From: Billgrantia pellis
GTDB lineage: Bacteria; Pseudomonadota; Gammaproteobacteria; Pseudomonadales; Halomonadaceae
Length of the DNA: 64,000 nt
Assembly (NCBI RefSeq): GCF_008297955.1
Contig: NZ_VTPY01000005.1
Coordinates: 248,001-312,000 of the forward strand
Reading direction: 5' to 3'
Shown: piece by piece, positions 7,308 to 16,587 of the stretch
Layout: each line of letters starts with the position of its first letter
Numbering within the stretch: the first letter of the stretch is position 1
Program-made: the position numbers and the translations under genes
Notes under the pieces: generated by a model
Databases searched by the model: none
Told to the model about the DNA's origin: nothing
The model's input: the letters and a program-made list of their open reading frames with translations, nothing else

Positions 7308-8651
7308 TCAGTCCAGCGCTCCGATGGCATCCCCAATGACATTGACGAGGCGGTCGATCTCGTCGCGCTCGACGATGAAGGGCAGGCCGAGCTGAATAGT
7401 GTCGCCGCCATAGCGTACATAGATTCCTTTCTCCCAGCACTTCATGGCGATCTCGAAAGGGCGCCGGGCCGGTTCGCCGGGGTAGGGCTCGACCTGCAGG
7501 GCGCCGGCAAGGCCGTAGTTGCGGATATCACTGACGTAGCGGGACCCCTTGAGGCCATGCAACGCTTGCTCGAAGACGGGGCTCATCTCACGCACGCGGT
7601 CGATCAGGCGATCGTTTTCCAGCACATCGAGGGCTGCCAGCGCCGCAGCGCAAGCCACCGGGTGGCCGGAGTAGGTGTAGCCGTGAGGCAGCTCGAGCAT
7701 GTAGTCGGGCCCGCCCTGTTCCATGAAGGTCTGGTAGATTGCGTCCTGCACGATCACTGCCCCCATGGGTATCGCGCCGTTGGTCAGCTGCTTGGCCACG
7801 TTCATGATGTCCGGCACCACGCCGAACTCCTCGGCTCCGGTCATCGCGCCCATGCGACCGAAGCCGGTGATGACCTCGTCGAAGATCAGCAGGATGTCGT
7901 GCTGATCGCAGATCTCGCGAAGCCGCGGCAGGTAGCCCTTGGGCGGAGGGATCACGCCGGCGGAGCCGGCCAGAGGCTCGACGATCACCGCAGCGATGTT
8001 GGAAGCGTCGTGCAGGGCGATCAGCTCCAGCAGTTCTTCGGCTTTCTCGGCCCCTCGCTCGGGCATGCCTCGGGTGAAGGCATTTTCGGGAAGCAGCGTA
8101 TGGGGCAGGTGATCGGCATCGACGCCCAGGCCGAAGAGGGTGCGGTTGGCGCCGATTCCGCCCAGACTGAAGCCTCCGAAGTTGACGCCATGATAGCCCT
8201 TGGTGCGGCCGACCAGCTTGGTCTTGGTCGGCTTGCCTCTCTTGCGCCAGTAAGCGCGGGCGATCTTCAGCGCGGTATCGGCGCTTTCGGAGCCGGAGCC
8301 GGTAAAGAAGACATAATCCAATCCCTGCGGGGTCAGCCCGCGAATACGATGAGCCAGCTCGAAGGCCTTGGGATGGCCGTACTGGAACGCCGGTGCATAA
8401 TCCAGCTGTTGTAACTGCTGGGCCACGGCTTCGGTGATTTCGGGGCGGCCGTGGCCGGCGCCGCAGGTCCACAGGCCGGAGAGGGCATCGAAGATACGAC
8501 GGCCGTCGGCATCGGTGAAGTAGCTGCCCTCAGCCCCCACGATGATGCGCGGGTCACGCTTGAACTGGCGGTTGCCGGTGTAGGGCATCCAGTAAGCGTC
8601 CAGCTGCTCCTGACTCAAGCCGGCGGTGTGTTGAGGTTCATGAACTGTCAT
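7308..8651 (-). CDS. Class III (omega) aminotransferase, PLP-dependent
   Basis: 447-residue fold-type I aminotransferase of the beta-alanine/GABA/polyamine:pyruvate group. Features are the PLP phosphate-binding FFTGSGSESADTALK region (about residue 115), the cofactor Asp in LIFDEVITGFGR (about 255) and the Schiff-base Lys in AKQLTNGAIPMG (about 283). It is transcribed alone, 324 bases from the aldehyde dehydrogenase gene. In the context of a 2-ketoarginine/guanidinobutyrate pathway it could take the amino group off the GABA released by guanidinobutyrase, or transaminate an upstream guanidino amino acid; the sequence does not decide. It is not the class I enzyme AruH. Confidence 0.88.
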   Translation of the reverse strand: MTVHEPQHTAGLSQEQLDAYWMPYTGNRQFKRDPRIIVGAEGSYFTDADGRRIFDALSGLWTCGAGHGRPEITEAVAQQLQQLDYAPAFQYGHPKAFELAHRIRGLTPQGLDYVFFTGSGSESADTALKIARAYWRKRGKPTKTKLVGRTKGYHGVNFGGFSLGGIGANRTLFGLGVDADHLPHTLLPENAFTRGMPERGAEKAEELLELIALHDASNIAAVIVEPLAGSAGVIPPPKGYLPRLREICDQHDILLIFDEVITGFGRMGAMTGAEEFGVVPDIMNVAKQLTNGAIPMGAVIVQDAIYQTFMEQGGPDYMLELPHGYTYSGHPVACAAALAALDVLENDRLIDRVREMSPVFEQALHGLKGSRYVSDIRNYGLAGALQVEPYPGEPARRPFEIAMKCWEKGIYVRYGGDTIQLGLPFIVERDEIDRLVNVIGDAIGALD

Positions 8652-8975
8652 TTCGACACCCTTTGTTGGCGTGGCTGTTATTTGGATTATCTCAAGACCA
8701 GCCTAGATCTCGGCGACGATAAGTTAAATTCGAAAGTGTTTAAGCGCATGCAAGCGGTTGCTTAACATTGCCCTCGGACAGCGATACGTTCAAGCGAACG
8801 TGCCGAGGAAGAAGCGCCATGTCGTGTCGCAATGAGGCCCTTTCGGCTCAACCCCGGCGATGCTGGCCTGCGCCTGCTGAAAAGCTACCGCAACAAGGGG
8901 ACGAATGGGGTGGCTCTCCGCCGCCGAGGCGGAGCTGGGTAACGCTGCGGATCGGATTCCAACCTTTTCCTGGTC
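8652..8975. other. Intergenic region with an inverted repeat upstream of the aminotransferase
   Basis: 324 bases without a convincing gene. TTAAGC (8740-8745) and GCTTAA (8760-8765) form a perfect 6-bp inverted repeat with 14-base spacing. It lies about 90-115 bases upstream of the aminotransferase start, a suitable place for an operator. GC-rich hairpin bases near 8915-8936 lack a T run. A 71-codon open frame at 8768-8983 has no ribosome binding site and was not accepted. Confidence 0.4.
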
Positions 8976-10430
8976 TCAGCTGAGATCGACCGGCCCCACG
9001 AGATGCTTGACCTCGAGGAAGGCCGCCAGGCCCCAAGGGCCCAGTTCCCGACCGATTCCGCTGCGCTTGAAACCGCCCCAGCCGGTCTGGGGCAACACCA
9101 ACTGCTCGCTGTTGTACCAGATGCTACCGGCCTGGAGTTGTCGGCCAACACGCCGAGCCCGCTGCGGATCCCCACTGATCACGGTGGCGGCCAGTCCGAA
9201 GTCGCTGTCATTGGCGAGGGCGATCGCCTCTGCTTCGTCGACAAAGCTGCGTGCACAGAGCACGGGGCCGAAAATCTCCTCCCGCCAGAGGCGACTGGTC
9301 GTGGGGACATCGCGATACAGTGTCGGGGCCAGGAAATACCCCCTCTCGGGCAGCGTACGATGGCGCGCATCGCGTACCGCCACGAGACCCTCCTGATCGG
9401 CTAAACTCAGGTAGCCCCGGACGGCGTCGCGTTGGCGTGCGCTCGTGAGGGGGCCCATGCCGGTTCTCTCGTCCAGTGGATCACCCAGCTTCAGTGCATC
9501 GATGCGCTGGGCCAAGGCCGCGTAAACCGGTTCTGCCACACCTTGGTGTACCAGCAGGCGGGACGTCGCCGAGCAGATCTGCCCCGCATTGTAATAGATT
9601 CCCGCCATTACCCAATCCGCAGCCTGTTCGGGGTCGGCATCCTCCATCACCAGCACGGGCGATTTACCGCCTAGCTCCAGTGACACACCCGCAGTGCGAT
9701 CGGCTGCGGCATGCATCACAGCCTCTCCCACACGATTGCTGCCGGTGAAGGAAATCTTGTCGATATCCGGGTGAGCGCATAGCGGTATGCCGATGCCGTT
9801 GCCGTCGCCGAACAGCAGGTTGAGTACCCCCGAGGGCAGTTCCGCTTCAAGCGCGATCTCGGCGATGGCCCGCTCCGGCAACGGCGTGACTTCCGAGGGC
9901 TTGAGCACGACGGTGCAACCGGCCGCCAGTGCCGGGGCGATTTTCCAGGCGCTGGTCACCAGCGGGAAATTCCACGGGGTAATGAGCCCGACGACACCGA
10001 CGGGATCGTGATAGCAGCGTGCTTCGATGCCTTCCATGTCGAGTCGGATCCGTTCGCCCTGGCGTTCGTCCAGGACGAGCGCCTGACGCGCGTAGTAGCG
10101 ATAGCAGGCGATGGCGTCGTCGAGGTCGATGTACGCTTCCGCCAGCACCTTGCCGTTATTGGTCGACGACACGCGGGCCAGCTCATCCCGCCGGCGCGCC
10201 AACGCCTCGGCGAATGCCTCGAGATACCGGCCGCGCTCGGCACCACTGAGCGCCTGCCAGGCGGGAAGGGCGCGCTGGGCAGCGTCCACGGCAGCATCCA
10301 CATCGCGAGGGTGCCCCGCCGTCACCTCGGTGATGAGCGCTTCCGTGTAGGGGTTGATCACGGGCAGTCGCCGCTCGCTTGCCGAGGCGACCCATTGATT
10401 GTCGATGAATTGATGCTCCAGGGGCGTCAT
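8976..10430 (-). CDS. NAD(P)-dependent aldehyde dehydrogenase
   Basis: 484-residue ALDH superfamily enzyme. It contains PWNFPLVTSAWKIAPALAAG (about residue 150), the catalytic Glu in LELGGKSP (about 252) and the catalytic Cys in NAGQICSATSRL (about 286). The start ATG overlaps the stop of the AruI-like decarboxylase gene by four bases (ATGA), which implies tight coupling. After that decarboxylase the natural substrate would be 4-guanidinobutanal, giving 4-guanidinobutanoate. By sequence alone it is a betaine-aldehyde/aminoaldehyde dehydrogenase type, so other omega-aldehydes are possible. Confidence 0.9.
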   Translation of the reverse strand: MTPLEHQFIDNQWVASASERRLPVINPYTEALITEVTAGHPRDVDAAVDAAQRALPAWQALSGAERGRYLEAFAEALARRRDELARVSSTNNGKVLAEAYIDLDDAIACYRYYARQALVLDERQGERIRLDMEGIEARCYHDPVGVVGLITPWNFPLVTSAWKIAPALAAGCTVVLKPSEVTPLPERAIAEIALEAELPSGVLNLLFGDGNGIGIPLCAHPDIDKISFTGSNRVGEAVMHAAADRTAGVSLELGGKSPVLVMEDADPEQAADWVMAGIYYNAGQICSATSRLLVHQGVAEPVYAALAQRIDALKLGDPLDERTGMGPLTSARQRDAVRGYLSLADQEGLVAVRDARHRTLPERGYFLAPTLYRDVPTTSRLWREEIFGPVLCARSFVDEAEAIALANDSDFGLAATVISGDPQRARRVGRQLQAGSIWYNSEQLVLPQTGWGGFKRSGIGRELGPWGLAAFLEVKHLVGPVDLS

Positions 10431-12058
10431 GCTATCTCCTTGGCAGCGGGTCCGTTGTCATGGCACCAGGCCATCCAGGCGTTGGCATCGATCTCGACGA
10501 GAAAGGGGCCTTCGGCCGGACGGCTCTCGAGTGCTTTGGCCAGCTCGGGAGGCGAGTCGATCCGAATGGCCGAGCAGCCAAATCCCTTCGCTACCGTGAT
10601 GAAGTCGGGCGCCTGAATATCGACGCCCAGACGTTCGACGCCGTGACTGTCCATGTAGCGACGAATCTCCTCGTAGCCCTGGTTGTGCCAGAGCAGGATC
10701 ACCACGGGCAGGCGATTTTCGACGGCGGTGGCCAGCTCCGAGAGGGTGAACATGACCCCGCCATCCCCGACCAGGGCAATCACCGGCAGGCTCGGCTGGC
10801 CAAGCTGGGCGCCCAGTGCCGCCGGCAGGCCGTACCCCAGGGTGCCGTAGCCGGTGGAGGCGTTGAAGAAATGCCGCGGGGCCGGCAGCGACAGCAGGTG
10901 GTTGGCGGCATAGACCGGGGCCGTGGAATCACCCACCCAGATGGCATTGGGCAGTGCCTGGCGCAACGTATCGCACAGCGGCACGAAGGGCGCGAGGGTA
11001 GGGTCCTGGGCAAGATTCAGCGCCTCGCGCGTCATGCGGGCGCGGGTGGCACCCTGCTTGTCCAGCGGGATCGGGAAATGTGCGAGCAGTCCCGCCATGG
11101 CCTGCGCTGCATCGCCAATCAGGCCCAACGACAGAGACTGGTTGCGCACCAGTTGCTGGGCGTCCAGGTCGATACGAATCAGCCGGCCGGTGAGGACGAA
11201 GCCGTCGTCGAAGACCACGTCGTAATCGGTCTCGCCCAGTTCGGTGCCGATGGCCAGGATGACGTCGGCCTCACGGGCCAGCTTGCGCATGGCCGGCAGC
11301 CCTGTATTGGCGCCCAGGTCGAGCGGGTGCGCTTCCCCCAGCAGGCCCTTGGCGTTGATGGTGGTCGCCGTCGGTGCGTCGAGGCGAGTGACCAGTTCCC
11401 TTGTCGCCGCGGGTGCCTTGACGCAGCCGCCACCGAGCAGCACCAGCGGGCGCTGGGCGTCACGCAGCCACTGCGCCGCCTGGGACAGCCCGTTGGGATC
11501 GGGCGCCGCGGGATAGAGGATCGGTGCGTTCCACTCCCCGGGCGGGCTGACGGGGGCGTCGAAGAGATCGATGGGAATCTCGATATGCACCGGCCCCGGC
11601 CGCTGGCCCTGGAAGACGGCGAAGGCCCGGGCCAGCACTTCGGGCAGGCCGGCGGGATCGAGCAGGGTGTGACTAAAGCGTGCCACGCCTGCCACCAGGT
11701 TGCGCTGGCTCTCCAGTTCGTGCAGCCGGCCCTGGCCGCGGCCCAGAGTATCTCGCCGGTTGACGCTGGAGATCACCAGCATGGGAACCGAGTCGGCCAG
11801 GGCCTGGCCCATGGCGGTGGCAATGTTGGTCATGCCGGGCCCGGTGATGATCAGGCACACACCGGGCTGGCCCGTCGCCCGGGTGTAGCCATCGGCCATG
11901 AAACCGGCCCCTTGCTCGTGGCGCGGCGTGACGTGTCGCACGCCGCTCGCCTCGAGCCCGCGGTACAGTTCCACGGTGTGCACCCCCGGGATGCCGAACA
12001 GCGTATCGACGCCGTAGCGGTCTCGCAGCAGGCGAATGAGTAGTTCAGCACAAGTCAT
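10427..12058 (-). CDS. aruI: ThDP-dependent decarboxylase, AruI-like (5-guanidino-2-oxopentanoate decarboxylase)
   Basis: 543-residue thiamine-diphosphate enzyme with the three acetolactate-synthase-like domains. The ThDP-activating Glu sits in RHEQGAGFMADGY (about residue 49). The ThDP/Mg site is GDGGVMFTLSEL followed by the Asn-containing LLWHNQGYEE (about 425-465). The N-terminal FGIPGVHTVELYRGL and SSVNR segments resemble Pseudomonas AruI, which decarboxylates 2-ketoarginine to 4-guanidinobutanal. The ATG at 12058 is chosen because GGAG precedes it by seven bases; the longer open frame has no supporting site. It is third-from-last in order amidohydrolase, decarboxylase, ALDH on the minus strand. 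A generic acetolactate synthase is less likely given the neighbours. Confidence 0.8.
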   Translation of the reverse strand: MTCAELLIRLLRDRYGVDTLFGIPGVHTVELYRGLEASGVRHVTPRHEQGAGFMADGYTRATGQPGVCLIITGPGMTNIATAMGQALADSVPMLVISSVNRRDTLGRGQGRLHELESQRNLVAGVARFSHTLLDPAGLPEVLARAFAVFQGQRPGPVHIEIPIDLFDAPVSPPGEWNAPILYPAAPDPNGLSQAAQWLRDAQRPLVLLGGGCVKAPAATRELVTRLDAPTATTINAKGLLGEAHPLDLGANTGLPAMRKLAREADVILAIGTELGETDYDVVFDDGFVLTGRLIRIDLDAQQLVRNQSLSLGLIGDAAQAMAGLLAHFPIPLDKQGATRARMTREALNLAQDPTLAPFVPLCDTLRQALPNAIWVGDSTAPVYAANHLLSLPAPRHFFNASTGYGTLGYGLPAALGAQLGQPSLPVIALVGDGGVMFTLSELATAVENRLPVVILLWHNQGYEEIRRYMDSHGVERLGVDIQAPDFITVAKGFGCSAIRIDSPPELAKALESRPAEGPFLVEIDANAWMAWCHDNGPAAKEIA

Positions 12059-12092
12059 GTCATGACTCCGTAAAGCGGCATGGAGTGGCGTG

Positions 12093-13826
12093 TCACGAGG
12101 CCAGCGAAGGCGGCTGGCCGTGCCAGGTGGCCTCCAGGCCGAAGCTCGACAACGTACGGTCGCGGTCATAGACCGGCTGGCCCTGCAGGAAGCTCATCTC
12201 GACCTGGGTGCGATGCAGATTGCCGCGCACCTCCCGCGAGAAGGGATCGTGGTCGAGCACGATGAGGTCGGCCGACTTGCCCGCTTCGAGCGAGCCGGTC
12301 TCATGCTCCAGGCCCATGGCATAGGCACCGTTGAGCGTGGCCACGCGTAGCGCTTCATCGAGAGCAATCGGCGTGCCGAAGCGCTCTTCTCCCGGCTCCC
12401 ACGGGTTCTGGCGTGTCACCAGGGTTTCCAGGGCCAACCAGGGATCGATGGAGGCGACCGGGAAATCGGTGCCGAAAACCGCCACGCCACCGGCATCCAG
12501 CACGCCGCGCAGGTTATAGGCCCGCGACAGGCGTTCCGGCCCATAGCCGGCTCGCGCCCCCGAGGTGAAGCGCGAGGGATACCAGGCCGCCGGGGAGAAC
12601 TCGGCGATGACGTCCAGCTCGGCGAAGCGGGCGAGGTTGGCATCATGCAGGATGGTGCTGTGGGCGCACTGATGGCGTACACCGCTGGGCCCGTTGATGC
12701 GCCGGGTGGCCGCCACCGCATCCAGGAACAGGTCGGAGGCGCCGTCGCCGGTGCAGTGGGCAATGACCCGAATGCCGCGGCGGTCCATATCGACCAGCAT
12801 GTCGCGCAGGTGTTCGGGGGTGAGGTTGATCTTGCCGCGCCAGTCGTCGCCGCTCTCCCACGGCGTGAGCAGGAAGGAGGAGCGTGGCTCCACGGTGCCA
12901 TCGAAGTGGAACTTAACGGCATTGGCGCTCAGACGGCTGCTGGCGTAGTAGTGGCGTTCGCCGCAGAGCAGCTCCCAGCGTCGTTTGACCGGGAAGATAT
13001 CGTCCTGCCAGCTGATGGCCGCCTCCACGCGCAGGCTGAGCTTGCCGGCATCGTCGAGCTGCTGGAGGGCGGCCAACCGCTGCTCGCACACATGCACGTA
13101 CTTGGTTGCCGTGACGCCGCGGCTGGTCTGGAAGTGCAGGCCCTCTTGATAGGCCTTGCGTAGCACCTCTACCGGCGTGGGGGGCATGGCGGCGTGGATC
13201 ATGGCATAGGCGCCGTCGATCATCAGCCCAGTGGGCTCGCCGGTCAGCGGGTCGCGCTCCATGTAGCCGTTGCGCGGGTCCGAAGTATGGCGGTCGATAC
13301 CGGCCAGGGCCAGTGCCTTGCTGTTGACCATCATGGTACCCCACATGCGGTCGAGGATGGCCACGGGGCGGTCGGGGATGAAGCTATCCAGCCATTCCCG
13401 GCCTGGCGTCAGCCCTGCCTGACGGAAGGTGTAACGCACGAAGTAGGCGCCGTGGATCCAGCCATCGCCGGGGTGGCGGGTGGCATAGTCGAGAATGGCC
13501 TGCTTGACCTGCTCGGGGGTGGGGTCCTCGATGCCGATCTTGAGCGAATCGTCGTACTTGGCGGCCAACCCCAGATCGGGGTGGGTATGCATATCATGCA
13601 GGCCGGGCATGACGAAGCGACCGGCCAGCGGGATCACGCGCGTATCGGGGCCGATCCACTCGTGCATGGCGCTGTCGTTTCCCACGGCGCACAGGCGACC
13701 GCCGGCCATGGCCAGCGCCTCGGCCCAGGGGCGTGCGGGATCGAGCGTATAGATCTTCCCCCCTTGCAGCACGATATCGGCATGGCGTGGGGCGGGCGCA
13801 TGGCTGGAGCGCCAGGGGTCGAACAT
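12093..13826 (-). CDS. Amidohydrolase, YtcJ-like (amidohydrolase 3 family)
   Basis: 577-residue metal-dependent hydrolase. It shows [14 protein letters not shown] (HxH metal pair, about residue 78), later His residues in [10 protein letters not shown] and RHQCAHS, and an Asp in [14 protein letters not shown] 13826 has AGAGGTG six bases upstream, better than the GTG at 13859. It is the first gene of a minus-strand operon, 34 bases ahead of the AruI-like gene. In this family substrates are amides or formamidine-like compounds; here it may open or deacylate a guanidino compound before decarboxylation, but that is inference from context. Confidence 0.85.
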   Translation of the reverse strand: MFDPWRSSHAPAPRHADIVLQGGKIYTLDPARPWAEALAMAGGRLCAVGNDSAMHEWIGPDTRVIPLAGRFVMPGLHDMHTHPDLGLAAKYDDSLKIGIEDPTPEQVKQAILDYATRHPGDGWIHGAYFVRYTFRQAGLTPGREWLDSFIPDRPVAILDRMWGTMMVNSKALALAGIDRHTSDPRNGYMERDPLTGEPTGLMIDGAYAMIHAAMPPTPVEVLRKAYQEGLHFQTSRGVTATKYVHVCEQRLAALQQLDDAGKLSLRVEAAISWQDDIFPVKRRWELLCGERHYYASSRLSANAVKFHFDGTVEPRSSFLLTPWESGDDWRGKINLTPEHLRDMLVDMDRRGIRVIAHCTGDGASDLFLDAVAATRRINGPSGVRHQCAHSTILHDANLARFAELDVIAEFSPAAWYPSRFTSGARAGYGPERLSRAYNLRGVLDAGGVAVFGTDFPVASIDPWLALETLVTRQNPWEPGEERFGTPIALDEALRVATLNGAYAMGLEHETGSLEAGKSADLIVLDHDPFSREVRGNLHRTQVEMSFLQGQPVYDRDRTLSSFGLEATWHGQPPSLAS

Positions 13827-13932
13827 GGCAATCACCTCTAATTGTTGTGCAAGATTCACCTTAAACCAGTGAAAAAGGCCATGAGGTGTTAATTTCTTGC
13901 GCCTGAGGTGAGCGTTCTTGCCGCTTCATTGT

Positions 13933-14856
13933 TCAACTGGACACGGCAGAAGCGCCGAGCAAGCCCTCCAACAGTTTCTTCATCCAATCGCTGAAGGCCT
14001 GCACGTTGGGGTCCTCCAGCCGGCTATGCGGCGTGACCAAATAGTAGGCCCGATCGCTGGGGATCTTCTCGCCGAAGGGGCGAACCAACTGGCCGTGACG
14101 CAGGCTGTCGCCACATACCACGTCGTCACCGATAGCGATTCCCTGGCCGGACAAGGCCGCCTGCAGCACCAGCAGGATATTCGAGAAGTACAGGCCGGAC
14201 TCCACCTTGAGCTGGTGCTTGCCGCCAAAGCCTGCCAGCCATAGCTGCCAGTCGTGGGCATCGTGCAGGTGCAGCAGGGTGGCGCGATCCAGATCGCGAG
14301 GATGGGTAATATCGAGTTCGTTGAGCAGGGTCGGGCTGCACACGGGGTGGTACATCGGCTGTGCCAGCAGCTCGGCATGCTGATCGGCGTGAACGCCGTC
14401 GCTGAACACCACGAAGAGATCGAAGTTGGGCTGATTGATCGTCTCGTCTTCGCGATTGGTGCTGAGGTGCAGGCGAATGGTGGGGTAGGCGCGATAGAAA
14501 TCGTTGATATGGCGACTAATCACGCTGGCCGCAAAACCTGGCGGCATGCAAACGTGCAAATGACCGTTGTACTCCTGGTCGGGCAGGTTGGCGTGGATCC
14601 GCTCCAGGCTTTGGAGAACCTCGCGAACTTCGCCGGCATAGAGCTGACCGGCCGGAGTCAGGATCACCCCGCGTCCACGTCGTTCGTAAAGGCGGAGGTT
14701 GAGCTGGCTTTCCAGAAGTCGCAGTTGGTGGCTGATGGCGCTGCGCGTAAGACTGAGATAATCGGCGGCGTCGGTCAGGCTGCCCAGTCTTGCCAAGGCC
14801 TCGAAAGCACGCAGGGCCTGTAGCGAGGGAAGATGGTTTGCTTTTAGTTGAGTCAT
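13933..14856 (-). CDS. LysR-family regulator (GcvA-like)
   Basis: About 307 residues. The N-terminal winged HTH is visible as FEALARLGSLTDAADYLSLTRSAISHQLRLLESQL, given here only in description: residues about 15-60. The substrate-binding domain fills about 95-295. ATG 14856 is preferred over the in-frame TTG at 14865. It lies between the minus-strand amidohydrolase operon and the plus-strand amidase/TRAP/guanidinobutyrase operon, divergent from the latter by 92 bases. LysR proteins usually control the divergent neighbour, so it is the probable regulator of one or both operons, responding to the imported guanidino compound. Confidence 0.88.
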   Translation of the reverse strand: MTQLKANHLPSLQALRAFEALARLGSLTDAADYLSLTRSAISHQLRLLESQLNLRLYERRGRGVILTPAGQLYAGEVREVLQSLERIHANLPDQEYNGHLHVCMPPGFAASVISRHINDFYRAYPTIRLHLSTNREDETINQPNFDLFVVFSDGVHADQHAELLAQPMYHPVCSPTLLNELDITHPRDLDRATLLHLHDAHDWQLWLAGFGGKHQLKVESGLYFSNILLVLQAALSGQGIAIGDDVVCGDSLRHGQLVRPFGEKIPSDRAYYLVTPHSRLEDPNVQAFSDWMKKLLEGLLGASAVSS

Positions 14857-14948
14857 TTTGACCAATTAGATGATTATTTTTGACTTTTGATGAGTTGAGT
14901 TTGCTTTATAGTGTTTTTCAAAGCAACAACACTCCCGAGAGGAGCCGA
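14857..14948. promoter_or_regulatory. Divergent LysR / M20 operon promoter region
   Basis: AT-rich for this genome. TTGACT (14880-14885) is a good -35, with TATA-like bases in TTTATAGT (14905-14912) as a loosely spaced -10 reading toward the M20 gene. GAGAGGAG just before 14949 is the ribosome binding site. A LysR operator is expected here, but no single T-N11-A site stands out. Confidence 0.45.
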
Positions 14949-16553
14949 ATGACCACGCAAACTCAACGTGATGCTCTCACCCGGCGCGTCGAAGCGCTGA
15001 TGCCCAAGCTTTCCGAATGGAACCAGATTATCTGGCACTACGCTGAAACCGCCTGGCGGGAATACCGCTCGGCGCGTTTCTACGTCGACCTACTGCGCGA
15101 ACATGGCTTCGAGGTGGAAGAGGGCTCGGGCGGCATGCCCACGGCTTTTTGCGCCACCTGGAGCAACGGTGAGGGGCCTACCCTTGGCGGCTACGCCGAG
15201 TACGATGCGGTGCCGGGCAATTGCCAAGCGGCCGACGTGATGAAACGCCCTCGTGACAACCTGAGCCCCTGGGCAGGCGGTCATACCGATCCTCACTCCG
15301 CGCTGGGCATGGGATCCCTCGGTGGCTTTCTGGCCATGCAGGCGTTGATGAAGGAGCAGGGCATTACCGGTACGCTGAAGTTCTTCGGCGAGCCGGCCGA
15401 AAAAGTGCGCGGTTCGAAGCCGATCCATGCGGCCCGTGGCTATTACGATGACCTCGATGCGGCAATCAGCTTTCATCCTTTCTATATGCTGCCCCTGTGC
15501 AACACCACGCGCTGGGACACGCACTGCGGCGCCGCCTATGGGGTGATCTATACCTTCCTGTGCGACAGCCCCGAGACCTGGATGACCCGCGGGAGCCATT
15601 CGCCCATCGCGGCCTCCCATGCCAGTGCTCGCGCCCCGGGCGCCAACGACGCCGTTACCCAGATGTACCTCAACGCCAAGGCCCTGCGCGAGCATGTATT
15701 GGCCAGCGGCCTGAACTGGTCGATGAACGAGGCGATTCTGAACGCGGGCCAGGCGACCGCCGACAACCTGGCGGCGCAGATGTCCCAGATCCAGTACTTC
15801 ATTCGCGTCTCGTCGGTGGAGCAGGCCGAACACGTGGTCCGGGGGCTCGACCATATCGCCGATTCCGTGGCCAAGCTGACCCACTGCCGGGTCGAGCGCC
15901 ACTGGGTCGCCAAGTCGCGCCCCGGGCTGCCGAATCATGCCTTGGCAGAGCTGACCTACGCCAACCTTGAGCGAGTCGGTGCGCCGCGGTTGGGCGACGA
16001 AGCCGTTGAGCTGGCTCGCCGGATCCAGGCCAATCTGGGCATGACGCCGATGGAGAAACCCTTCCTGGCCGATATCGAGACCCTGCGAAAGCCGCAGGAC
16101 GCAGAGCGTGAATTACGCCAGATACTCCCGCCCAATCAGACCCACTTCACCTCCGACGACTACACCGAGTACAGCTGGCATGCACCAACCGTGCGTCTCT
16201 ACGTCGGGCGCCCGGCGCTGGCGCCTCGCGACGATGGCGGTGCCTACCCCGATTGGGTAATGAACGCCCTGGGTGGCTTGGCGCCGTGTATTGACCCGAT
16301 GATCGAAACGGCGGCGAAAACGGTGGGGCTGACGCTGCTCGACCTGTTCCAAGAGCCGGATGCACTAAACGCGGCGAAGGCGGAGTTCGAGCAGCGCACC
16401 GGTGGTGGCATCGGTGGGGATCGGTGGATGGCTCCCCTGTGCGATTACGCGCCGCCGATTCACTTCCGCTGGCCCGAATACATCACCACGCCACGTGGTG
16501 AAAACGACTGGGTGATTCCGGCACCCAACGAGTGCTCCCAGGCACCCCGGTAG
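14949..16553 (+). CDS. M20-family amidohydrolase (AbgB-like)
   Basis: 534-residue zinc hydrolase related to aminobenzoyl-glutamate hydrolase subunit B and other aminoacylases. Metal-site candidates are the Asp in GYAEYDAVPGN (about residue 85), GGHTDPHSALG (about 117) and GEPAEK (about 157). The dimerisation/lid insert lies between about 200 and 330. It is longer than typical AbgB (about 480 residues). The start at 14949 follows GAGAGGAG. First gene of the operon with a TRAP transporter, cupin and guanidinobutyrase, it probably cleaves an amide bond in the imported compound, for example an N-acyl amino acid. The actual substrate is unknown. Confidence 0.85.
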   Translation: MTTQTQRDALTRRVEALMPKLSEWNQIIWHYAETAWREYRSARFYVDLLREHGFEVEEGSGGMPTAFCATWSNGEGPTLGGYAEYDAVPGNCQAADVMKRPRDNLSPWAGGHTDPHSALGMGSLGGFLAMQALMKEQGITGTLKFFGEPAEKVRGSKPIHAARGYYDDLDAAISFHPFYMLPLCNTTRWDTHCGAAYGVIYTFLCDSPETWMTRGSHSPIAASHASARAPGANDAVTQMYLNAKALREHVLASGLNWSMNEAILNAGQATADNLAAQMSQIQYFIRVSSVEQAEHVVRGLDHIADSVAKLTHCRVERHWVAKSRPGLPNHALAELTYANLERVGAPRLGDEAVELARRIQANLGMTPMEKPFLADIETLRKPQDAERELRQILPPNQTHFTSDDYTEYSWHAPTVRLYVGRPALAPRDDGGAYPDWVMNALGGLAPCIDPMIETAAKTVGLTLLDLFQEPDALNAAKAEFEQRTGGGIGGDRWMAPLCDYAPPIHFRWPEYITTPRGENDWVIPAPNECSQAPR

Positions 16554-16587
16554 GCTTGACGCTTCCCATATAGCAGGAGAACACACC

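Noticed and set aside
8768..8983. 71-codon frame in the aminotransferase/ALDH gap
   Set aside because: No ribosome binding site, biased Arg/Pro composition, overlaps the ALDH end.
10460..12043. 527-codon plus-strand frame across the AruI-like gene
   Set aside because: Antisense shadow of a well-supported enzyme; no ribosome binding site or recognisable domain.
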